Below are positions 29,768-36,789 of a stretch of DNA of 36,789 nt, in pieces. The position numbers and the translations under genes are program-made. Numbering within the stretch: position 1 is the first letter of the stretch; each line of letters starts with the position of its first letter. The stretch lies in the NCBI GenBank assembly GCA_024281075.1, contig JAMXLK010000060.1:1-36789 (forward strand). Reading direction: 5' to 3'. This stretch comes from Vulcanimicrobiia bacterium. Its GTDB lineage: Bacteria; Vulcanimicrobiota; Vulcanimicrobiia; Vulcanimicrobiales; Vulcanimicrobiaceae. A model generated the notes under the pieces. It made no database searches, was not told the DNA's origin, and saw only the letters and a list, made by a program, of their open reading frames with translations.

Positions 29768-30555
29768 ATCCCGCATCCATACGCTTCCAAGACGTCACGG
29801 TCCGGTATGCCGGCGTGCAGCGAAATGCCGTGACCGATATCTCGCTCGAAGTTGGCGGCGGCGAACTGGTCGTTTTGCTGGGACCCTCGGGATGCGGTAA
29901 GTCCACGCTGCTGCGAACGGTCAACCGCCTCGTTCCACTGCAAAGCGGACGCGTTGAAGTCGACGGAAACGACGTTGCACGGCTCGACGCGGTCGAACTG
30001 CGGCGCAGCGTCGGTTACGTGATTCAAGCCGTCGGACTCTTCGCCAACATGACCGTCGCGCAGAACATCGCGGTCGTTCCCTCGCTGCTGGGATGGAATC
30101 GCCGCGACATCGACGCGCGGGTCGACGAACTGCTGCAACTCATCGGGCTCGATCCGGCAGCCTATCGCAATCGACGCCCGAGCGCGCTTTCGGGCGGCGA
30201 AGCGCAGCGTATCGGCGTCGCGCGCGCCATCGCGGCACGCCCGCGCGCGCTGCTCATGGACGAACCGTTCGGCGCGGTGGACGTCGTCGTCCGCACGGCG
30301 CTGCAACGCGAGCTGATTCGCATCGTCGGCGAGCTGCGCACAACGACCATCTTCGTCACGCATGATGTTGACGAAGCCTTCCGGCTGGCCGATCGCATCG
30401 TCGTAATGCGGGAAGGGCGGATCGAACAAGCCGGAGCACCGTTCGACGTTTTTCAAGATCCCGCGACGCCGTACGTGCGCCAGCTCGTGCACGCTGGGGA
30501 TGACGTGTATCGCCGTTACTATATGCGCACGCGCGAGCTGCTGCGGGCAACGTGA
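29764..30555 (+). CDS. Osmoprotectant-type ABC transporter ATP-binding protein
   Basis: Walker A GPSGCGKST, signature LSGGEAQR, Walker B ALLMDEPFGAVD; between SBP and second permease. ATG at 29764. Confidence 0.94.
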   Translation: MNPASIRFQDVTVRYAGVQRNAVTDISLEVGGGELVVLLGPSGCGKSTLLRTVNRLVPLQSGRVEVDGNDVARLDAVELRRSVGYVIQAVGLFANMTVAQNIAVVPSLLGWNRRDIDARVDELLQLIGLDPAAYRNRRPSALSGGEAQRIGVARAIAARPRALLMDEPFGAVDVVVRTALQRELIRIVGELRTTTIFVTHDVDEAFRLADRIVVMREGRIEQAGAPFDVFQDPATPYVRQLVHAGDDVYRRYYMRTRELLRAT

Positions 30556-31163
30556 GCTACCTGTCGAGTCATCCTTGGCGGGTGGCGGCGCTAGCGGCAG
30601 CGCACGTCGAACTCGTCGCGGTCGCACTCGTCGTCGCGCTCGCCGTTGCTCTGCCGCTCGGCGTTCTGGCGGCGCGCCGTCCGCGCGTCGCGCCATGGTT
30701 GCTGGGCGCCCTCGGCGCGATTTACACGATCCCCAGCCTCGCGCTGCTCGCGGTTTTCGTCGAGGCATTCGGCTTGGGATTCGCGCCGATTTTCGTGGCG
30801 CTCGTGATTTACGCGCAGTTCATGCTCGCGCGCAGCATCGCCGCCGGGATCGACGGCATCGACCGCGCGCAGGTCGACGCGGCCCGCGGGTTGGGCATGT
30901 CGGCGGCGCAAGTATTGTGGCGCGTGGAGTTCCCGCAAGCGCTGCCGGTTTTTGTGGGCGGCATTCGAGTTGCGGCAATCGCCATGATCGCAATCGCGAC
31001 GCTCGGCGGTTACGTCGGCGGCGTCGGGCTTGGCGTTCTGATCTTCAACGGTCTAACGCTGCATCAGAACGCGATGATTGTTGCCGGCAGCGTCGCGGCT
31101 TCGGTCCTTGCGATTGCGGTCGATGCGGCGCTGCGGTTGACGCAGCGGCTACTGGCGTACTAA
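30552..31163 (+). CDS. Osmoprotectant-type ABC transporter permease, second of two
   Basis: GTG at 30552; LPLGVLAARRPRVAPWLLGALGAIYTIPSLALLAVF...QVDAARGLGMSAAQVLWRVEFPQALPVFVGGIRVAAIAMIAIATLGGYVGGVGLG. Confidence 0.92.
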   Translation: MSYLSSHPWRVAALAAAHVELVAVALVVALAVALPLGVLAARRPRVAPWLLGALGAIYTIPSLALLAVFVEAFGLGFAPIFVALVIYAQFMLARSIAAGIDGIDRAQVDAARGLGMSAAQVLWRVEFPQALPVFVGGIRVAAIAMIAIATLGGYVGGVGLGVLIFNGLTLHQNAMIVAGSVAASVLAIAVDAALRLTQRLLAY

Positions 31164-32147
31164 CAAATGAACGGCGAACCGCTTCCCGCGATCGTGCCAT
31201 GCTGCCGCGGGCGCGAAACCGCCCGTCGCGGCCAGCGCAACGATCTCGTCATCGGTAAACTTGTATGACGATTCGGTGTGAATGCGCTCGCCGGGCCGAA
31301 TTTGGATTCGGAGGTTGAGCGAGCGTATCGTCACCACCGCGCCGTGACGCGCCTCCAGGAATGAATCGACCGATCCCCGTGCTGCGTCGTAACGCGCCAC
31401 GTGCGCAAAATTCCGTACGTCAAAATCGGCGTTGAGCTCGCGATTGATCCGCGCGAGCACGTTACGGTCGAAGGCGGCGGTCACGCCGGCCGGATCGTCG
31501 TACGCCAGCTCAAGGGTCGCGCGGTCTTTCTTTAAATCGGCGCCGAGCAGAAGTCCGTCCCCCGGCCGCAGCGCCGCACCGAGCAGCGCAAGCAGCTCGC
31601 GCGCATCCTCGGGTTCGTAGTTGCCGATGTTCGAGCCCATCAACATTGCGAGCGTCTTTCGTCCGAGACGGACTGCATGCGACCCGAGCACGTCAAAGTA
31701 ATCGCCCGCATACGCTCGCACGTGCAGTCCGGGATACGCTTCGACCAGCGCGAGCGACGATTGACGCAAGGCTTCGGTCGAGATGTCAATCGGGCTGTAG
31801 CAGAGCTGCGTCTGCACGCGTAGCGCTTCGTCGATCAGTAAGCGGGTTTTGACGGCACTTCCGCTCCCCAACTCGAGAAAGTCGACCGGCGCATCGAGCA
31901 GCCGCACCATCTGCCAGCCCCAATCCGCTAGGACCTGCGCCTCCGCCGCGGTTAGATAGTATTCCGGCAATCGCGTGATGGTATCGAAGAGCGCCGAGCC
32001 GACGTCATCGTAAAGATATTTGCAGGAGATTTCCTTTGGATCGCCTTGCAGCCCGCGTGCGACGTCGTCGGCAAAGGACGGCACGCCCCTGGACCGCGGC
32101 ACGGTGATGAGTTCAAAGCGGTCTGAGACCGCAGTCCGTATCGTCAC
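31149..32147 (-). CDS. EgtD-like (L-histidine N-alpha-methyltransferase family) SAM-dependent methyltransferase
   Basis: 332 aa; ISCKYLYDDVGSALFDTITRLPEYYLTAAEAQVL, FLELGSGSAVKTRLLIDEAL, YSPIDISTEALRQSS, MLMGSNIGNYEP, GADLKKDRATLELAYDDPAGVTAAFDRNVLARINRELNADFD, IHTESSYKFT. Confidence 0.88.
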   Translation of the reverse strand: MTIRTAVSDRFELITVPRSRGVPSFADDVARGLQGDPKEISCKYLYDDVGSALFDTITRLPEYYLTAAEAQVLADWGWQMVRLLDAPVDFLELGSGSAVKTRLLIDEALRVQTQLCYSPIDISTEALRQSSLALVEAYPGLHVRAYAGDYFDVLGSHAVRLGRKTLAMLMGSNIGNYEPEDARELLALLGAALRPGDGLLLGADLKKDRATLELAYDDPAGVTAAFDRNVLARINRELNADFDVRNFAHVARYDAARGSVDSFLEARHGAVVTIRSLNLRIQIRPGERIHTESSYKFTDDEIVALAATGGFAPAAAWHDRGKRFAVHLLVRQ

Positions 32148-32185
32148 GCCCGCCTACCATCCCCTGGGCCCGGACGAAAAACCTC

Positions 32186-33592
32186 TTATGGGACGATGCG
32201 CAATCGTGAATGCCGGAAACCGTAGATGCCATAGGCGATCATTCCGATAAGGAACCACGCGATGTAGCGCCCCCACGTGGCAACCTGGAGTCCGGTGATG
32301 AGATACGCGCACGAGACGGCGCCTGCGATTGCAAAGAGAGGTAAGAGGGGCGCGCGGAACGGCCGCGGCGCTGCGGGATTGGCGATGCGCAATACCAGCA
32401 CGCCGGCGCACACGATTCCGAATGCGACGAGCGTTCCGATGTTGACCAGTTGAAGCAGAGCGGTCAAGGGCAAGATTGCCGCAAAAATCGCGACGACCAC
32501 GCCCGTGATGAGCGTCATGCGCGCGGGCGTACGAAACACGTGATGAATCCGCGCGACGCCCGGCGGCAACATGCGGTCGCGCGCCATGACGTAGAAGATG
32601 CGCACTTGACCCAGCAGCGAGGTCAGCATGACCGTGGTGTTTCCCGCTAAGCCGCCGATCGCGACGACCCAATACAGCGCATGGCTTTTGCTAACGGCGC
32701 CGAGCGCATCGAGCATCGCGGCGCCTTCGGAGAGACGGTCGAATCGTAAGACGCCGACGGTGCAGAGCGTCAGGGCGACGTAGAGAATGCCGCCGATGGT
32801 GAGCGCAAGAATGATGCCGATCGGCACGTCGCGCTCGGGCCGTTTCGCCTCTTCGGAGGCAACCGTGACCGTATCGAAACCGATGTATGCAAAGAAGACG
32901 AGCGCCGTGCTCGCGAGGATGCCGTGATACCCGAACGGCGCCGGCGGGTGCAGATTGGCAGGCCGGATCGCATGCGCGACCGCCGCAATGAAGACCAGCA
33001 TCGAGACGATCTGCAGCATGACGAGCGCGCCGTTAACGCCGGCCGATTCACGAATGCCGATCGCGACGAGCACCGCGATCGCCAGCGTCACGATGCCTGC
33101 GAAAAGATCGACTTGCGGATGCGCTCCGTGCAGATTTGCGGTCTGCGCCCATGCCGGAAAGACGATGCCGACGTTGCCGAGCATGTGCTGGAAATAATCC
33201 GAGAGCGACGACGCCGTCGGCGCCAGCGAAAGACCGTACTCTAAAATCAGGTCCCAGCCGATGATCCACGCAACGAGCTCTCCAAGCGTTGCGTACGCGT
33301 AGGTGTACGCGCTGCCGGCAACCGGCACCATCGATGCAAACTCGGCGTAGCAAAGCGCGACGCACAGGCTTACGAGTCCGGAGAGTACGTACGCGAGGAT
33401 CACCGCCGGCCCCGCCGCGTGCGCCCCTACGCCGATCGTGGGAAAGATGCCGCCGAGCATCGTTCCCAATCCGATGCCGGTCAAGGCGGGCCAGCCTAAG
33501 ACGCGCCGCAGCTTCGGTTCGCCGGCTTCCGATTGGGTCCACCCGAGCGGCTGCACGGCCACGAGCTGGCGCAGCGTGTCTCTCAAACGCAA
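32186..33592 (-). CDS. APC-family amino acid permease
   Basis: 468 aa with about 12 hydrophobic segments; LTGIGLGTMLGGIFPTIGVGAHAAGPAVILAYVLSGLVSLCVALCYAEFASMVPVAGSAYTYAYATLGELVAWIIGWDLILEY. Confidence 0.92.
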   Translation of the reverse strand: MRLRDTLRQLVAVQPLGWTQSEAGEPKLRRVLGWPALTGIGLGTMLGGIFPTIGVGAHAAGPAVILAYVLSGLVSLCVALCYAEFASMVPVAGSAYTYAYATLGELVAWIIGWDLILEYGLSLAPTASSLSDYFQHMLGNVGIVFPAWAQTANLHGAHPQVDLFAGIVTLAIAVLVAIGIRESAGVNGALVMLQIVSMLVFIAAVAHAIRPANLHPPAPFGYHGILASTALVFFAYIGFDTVTVASEEAKRPERDVPIGIILALTIGGILYVALTLCTVGVLRFDRLSEGAAMLDALGAVSKSHALYWVVAIGGLAGNTTVMLTSLLGQVRIFYVMARDRMLPPGVARIHHVFRTPARMTLITGVVVAIFAAILPLTALLQLVNIGTLVAFGIVCAGVLVLRIANPAAPRPFRAPLLPLFAIAGAVSCAYLITGLQVATWGRYIAWFLIGMIAYGIYGFRHSRLRIVP

Positions 33593-33604
33593 GGCCTCAA
33601 CGTT

Positions 33605-34309
33605 TTACTTAGGCCGGTTCTTGTCATCCCGAGTGGAGTCAAGGGACTCGTACGATACGATGCGCGCCCAGCGATCGAAGATCAGCGCGATATATTGCTG
33701 CGTCTCGGGATAAGGCGGTACGCCGCGGTAATGCGCGACCGCGAGCGGTCCCGCGTTGTATGCCGCCAGCGCAGCGGTATACGGATCGGCATAACGTCCG
33801 GCATAGGCGCCGGCGTAATCGCCCAAGAGCGCCGCGGCGCCTTCGATCGACGCAAACGGATCGTACGGATCGACGCCGGCGCCGGCCGCGGTTTCGGGCA
33901 TGAACTGCGCGATGCCGATGGCGCCGGCCGAGGAGAGCGCGTTGGGATCGTAGGCCGACTCTTGCAACAGCGTCGCGGCGAGGAAATCGGACGGCAAACC
34001 GTGCGCGTTCGCCGCGTCCGAAGTCGCACCGGCGAAGAGTAAGGCCGCGCCCTGCGTGAGTCGCGGATTCGTCCGGAGAATCGCTCGGGCAATCGCCAGC
34101 TCGGATTTGTCGAGCTTTGGGCCGTCGCGGATCAGCACGGCGCCGCGCAACGCATTCACGTTGGCGGGCGACGGCCAGCTTAACGCGATGTTAAGCGCAC
34201 GCGCCAAATGCACCGATGCGCTGACATGCGCGTTCGTGTGGTATATGGTATGAACCGTGCAGCTACATAACGAGATCACCGCCGCTACGTATTTTGTTAT
34301 CGCTCTCAT
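33605..34309 (-). CDS. Lytic transglycosylase (SLT domain)
   Basis: FLAATLLQESAYDPNALSSAGAIGIAQFMPETAAGAGVDPYDPFASIEGAAALLGDY...YTAALAAYNAGPLAVAHYRGVPPYPETQQYI. Start codon uncertain. Confidence 0.87.
   Translation of the reverse strand: MRAITKYVAAVISLCSCTVHTIYHTNAHVSASVHLARALNIALSWPSPANVNALRGAVLIRDGPKLDKSELAIARAILRTNPRLTQGAALLFAGATSDAANAHGLPSDFLAATLLQESAYDPNALSSAGAIGIAQFMPETAAGAGVDPYDPFASIEGAAALLGDYAGAYAGRYADPYTAALAAYNAGPLAVAHYRGVPPYPETQQYIALIFDRWARIVSYESLDSTRDDKNRPK
33622..33650. repeat. Degenerate dispersed repeat, copy 3, inside the 3' end of the SLT gene
   Basis: TGTCATCCCGAGTGGAGTCAAGGGACTCG; encodes the tail ESLDSTRDD on the minus strand. Confidence 0.45.
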
Positions 34310-34814
34310 CGTCACGTTGGTTGCCGGAGATTTTGCGTCCACGTTTTTCTATCACGTGCCGCAGCATCTCTGGTTCACGCTCCACTTGCGTACGCATCAC
34401 GATCGCCGCCGATCGTACTTCGACCACGCGGTGCTCTCGACGAGTCCGGCCATCCTGCTCGACGGCCTTTTGGGCGCGGTGCCGTACCTCGCCGTCGCCG
34501 CGCTCCTTTGGCGCTTCTCGTGGCCCGGAGCGCTAGCCGGACTCGCACTCGGTCAGCTGCACGTGTGGTGGCGTCACACCAGCCAACTCGGCTGGCGGAC
34601 CCCGGATCGGCTTCGACGGCTCCTGCGCCCGCTGTCGATCGTGCTTCCCGAGGACCACGATGGGCATCACCGAAACCCCGATATCGAGTTTGGCGATATC
34701 TTCCGCTTCTACGACGCGCCGGCTCGAGCGCTGATGGCGAGGCTTGCTCCGACCAGCCGCCGAGCGCGTAACGCTTGCAGGCGAGCGACCAGGAGGGTGC
34801 CTGCTAGAGCCTAA
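34257..34814 (+). CDS. Membrane di-iron (fatty acid/carotenoid hydroxylase-like) protein
   Basis: His motifs HLRTHHDRR, HVWWRHTSQ, EDHDGHH among hydrophobic segments; GTG start. Confidence 0.65.
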   Translation: MQLHNEITAATYFVIALIVTLVAGDFASTFFYHVPQHLWFTLHLRTHHDRRRSYFDHAVLSTSPAILLDGLLGAVPYLAVAALLWRFSWPGALAGLALGQLHVWWRHTSQLGWRTPDRLRRLLRPLSIVLPEDHDGHHRNPDIEFGDIFRFYDAPARALMARLAPTSRRARNACRRATRRVPARA

Positions 34815-34826
34815 TCGGGAGTACGA

Positions 34827-36023
34827 ATGACCAAACGGGCGCTTCTCTTGATTTCAGACACGGGCGGCGGCCACCGCAGCGCTGCGAACGCCATCGCGGC
34901 CGCTCTGGATGAAACGAAGTCGCCTTTCACCTACGAGCATCGCATTGAAGACGTTGCCGCCCACTGCTCGTTTCCGCTGACGCAGTTGGGACTGGGCTAC
35001 AGCATGGCGCTGCGCTACGCACCGCCCGTATACGGAGCGCTCTACCACGCGACGAACGGCCGGCGACGATATAAAGCGCTGGTGCGCTTCTGCGAGCCGC
35101 TCTACCGGGAACGATTGCGCGATCTCTTCATCGACTATCGGCCCGACGTCATCGTCTCGATTCACCCGCTGCTCAATCACGCTGCGCTACGCGCGCGCGA
35201 CGACGCGCATATGCACCACGTTCCGGTGGTCACGGTCATCACGGATCTCGGCAAAGTGCACGAATCCTGGCTCGTCCCGGACGCCGATGCGGTCGTCGTT
35301 CCCGCTCGAGAGGTCTATCAACGCGCGCTCTCGCGCGGCGTTTCGCCGTCGCGGTTGCGGCTGCTCGGTCATCCGATTCATCCGAAATTTGACGATGTTA
35401 CCGGCAGCAAGGCGGAGCTGCGCAAGTTACTGCATCTTCCCTACGAGACGCCGGTCGTGATGCTGATGGCCGGCGGTGAAGGCGGAGGCAAACTCTTATC
35501 GACCGCGTTAGCGCTCGCAAAAGCTCGATTGCCGATCGAGCTGGTCGTCGTCTGCGGCCGCAACGAACCGCTCGCGCAAAAACTCGGGGAAGTCGCGGCA
35601 TCGCTGCCGACGCCGATGCACGTGCTCGGCTTCACCGACAAGATTCCGGAGTATTTTCGCGCCGTCGATCTGCTTGTCACCAAAGCCGGCCCGGGAACCC
35701 TCGCGGAGGCGAATGCGGCGCAGCTGCCCGTCGTCGTGTACGATTTCGTTCCGGGACAAGAACGCGGCAACGTCGACTTCGTCCGGCATAACGGCTTGGG
35801 CTTGATCGCGCTCCAGGGTGCTTCCAGCGTCGTCACGGCCGTTCGTTCGTTGATCGGCGCACCCGAACGATTAGCCGAAATCCGCCACAATCAAGAGATG
35901 GTCGCTCCGCGACGCAGCTCGCGGCGTATCGCCGCATTGATAACGTCGATCACGGAAAACGGCACGATTCCGGCACAAGACGATTTCGTGGGCTTGCAAT
36001 TCCAGGCGGCGACCGCGGTCTAG
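34827..36023 (+). CDS. MGDG synthase/UgtP-like GT28 glycosyltransferase
   Basis: 398 aa; LLISDTGGGHRSAANAIAAAL, IVSIHPLLNHAALRA, VTVITDLGKVHESWLVPDADAVVVPA, LLGHPIHPKF, MLMAGGEGGGKL, LVTKAGPGTLAEANAAQLPVVVYDFVPGQERGNVDFV. Confidence 0.93.
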   Translation: MTKRALLLISDTGGGHRSAANAIAAALDETKSPFTYEHRIEDVAAHCSFPLTQLGLGYSMALRYAPPVYGALYHATNGRRRYKALVRFCEPLYRERLRDLFIDYRPDVIVSIHPLLNHAALRARDDAHMHHVPVVTVITDLGKVHESWLVPDADAVVVPAREVYQRALSRGVSPSRLRLLGHPIHPKFDDVTGSKAELRKLLHLPYETPVVMLMAGGEGGGKLLSTALALAKARLPIELVVVCGRNEPLAQKLGEVAASLPTPMHVLGFTDKIPEYFRAVDLLVTKAGPGTLAEANAAQLPVVVYDFVPGQERGNVDFVRHNGLGLIALQGASSVVTAVRSLIGAPERLAEIRHNQEMVAPRRSSRRIAALITSITENGTIPAQDDFVGLQFQAATAV

Positions 36024-36046
36024 AAAACCTCCGGCGAAGGAGGCGG

Positions 36047-36562
36047 TCACCTTTGTCTTTGCGTCGTAAACAACGTCATATAGTGGGTAACGAGCTTTCG
36101 TAACTCGCGTCGAGCGCGGTGAAGACGAGACCGTACCGTGCCCACCGAGCACCCCACGATCTGACCGATTTCACGATAACTGCACCCGTCAACGTCCGCC
36201 AGCAGGACGATCTTGCGTTGAAGCGGCGTGAGGTCCGAAAGTGCTTTGGAGAGCGGTTCGCTTAGGTGCGCTTCTACATAGTCGTCGATCGGCTCGAACG
36301 GCCGCTCGTGAATCTCTTCAGCATAGCAGCGCACCTTACGCCGCCGAAGTTCGTCTCGGTAGAGGTTCGTTTCGATCCGAAAGACCCAAGAAAGAAACGA
36401 CGTCCCCGGTTTAAAGCTGTGCCACGCCCGAAAAACGCGGATGAAGGCCTCCTGCGTGAGATCGCTCGCGTCAGCATCGTTTCCCGTCAAACGATAGGCG
36501 AAGTTATACGTCGCTTTGCCGTACTGCTCGATGGCGCGCTCGAGGAATAGCTGCTGCTCCAC
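36047..36562 (-). CDS. ECF-type RNA polymerase sigma factor
   Basis: 171 aa; ATYNFAYRLTGNDADASDLTQEAFIRVFRAWHSFKPGTSFLSWVFRIETNLYRDELRRRK (region 2) and LTPLQRKIVLLADVDGCSYREIGQIVGCSVGTVRSRLHRARRELRKL (region 4). Confidence 0.95.
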   Translation of the reverse strand: MEQQLFLERAIEQYGKATYNFAYRLTGNDADASDLTQEAFIRVFRAWHSFKPGTSFLSWVFRIETNLYRDELRRRKVRCYAEEIHERPFEPIDDYVEAHLSEPLSKALSDLTPLQRKIVLLADVDGCSYREIGQIVGCSVGTVRSRLHRARRELRKLVTHYMTLFTTQRQR

Positions 36563-36679
36563 GAGCTCATCATCCGTCGCCGAGGCTCTGCCGTTAACCG
36601 ACAGCCGGACACGTGGCCCGGACAGTTGCGAAACGTCTCGAGCTGAGGAGTGAACGGGCTCACGCAGAAAACGGAGGCC

Positions 36680-36789
36680 ATGGAGGATGAGGGAGCGCCT
36701 TTGGGCATCCCGTTTGGAGCGCTCCTAAAAGAACACCGGTTGGCCGCGGGTCTTTCGCAAGAAATACTCGCCGAGCGAGCTCGCATGAG
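36680..36789 (+). CDS. N-terminus of an XRE-type HTH protein, truncated by window edge
   Basis: ATG at 36680 after ACGGAGG: MEDEGAPLGIPFGALLKEHRLAAGLSQEILAERARM, a cro/C1-type HTH start. Not in the ORF track because it runs off the end. Confidence 0.75.
   Translation, partial: MEDEGAPLGIPFGALLKEHRLAAGLSQEILAERARM

Overview
High-GC bacterial chromosomal window that is almost entirely coding, with many 4-nt ATGA/GTGA gene overlaps. The organism looks diderm because of a TonB-dependent receptor; the lineage could not be determined from sequence alone. Order: 3'-truncated thiC with TPP riboswitch (-); aceE-aceF (+); small lipoprotein; two coupled Vgb-like beta-propeller lipoproteins; VOC protein; WYL regulator (-); a third propeller lipoprotein; DUF6941-like protein (-); VTT protein-rnd-acnA (-); VKOR-like protein (+); a candidate structured RNA; rpiB (-); NUDIX-MBL-secreted lipoprotein (+); TonB receptor-MDR oxidoreductase (-); bolA-grxD-sulfurtransferase (+); cupin (-); EVE protein (+); ppk1 (-); four-gene Opu/Yeh-type osmoprotectant ABC operon (+); APC permease-EgtD-like methyltransferase (-); lytic transglycosylase (-); di-iron hydroxylase-like protein and GT28 glycolipid synthase-like protein (+); ECF sigma factor (-); and the start of an HTH protein at the right edge. 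thiC and the edge HTH gene are missing from the ORF track and were read from the raw sequence. Main leads: (i) a near-identical palindromic operator in two promoters around the WYL/VOC/propeller locus; (ii) an orphan promoter driving a rod-like RNA between the VKOR and rpiB genes; (iii) an EgtD-like methyltransferase beside an amino acid permease and an Opu-type betaine transporter; (iv) a dispersed repeat that supplies the C-terminal codons of two genes; (v) a VKOR homolog lacking its loop cysteines; (vi) ppk1 and opu start codons abutting as CATATG. No CRISPR, rRNA, tRNA, transposon or prophage was recognised.
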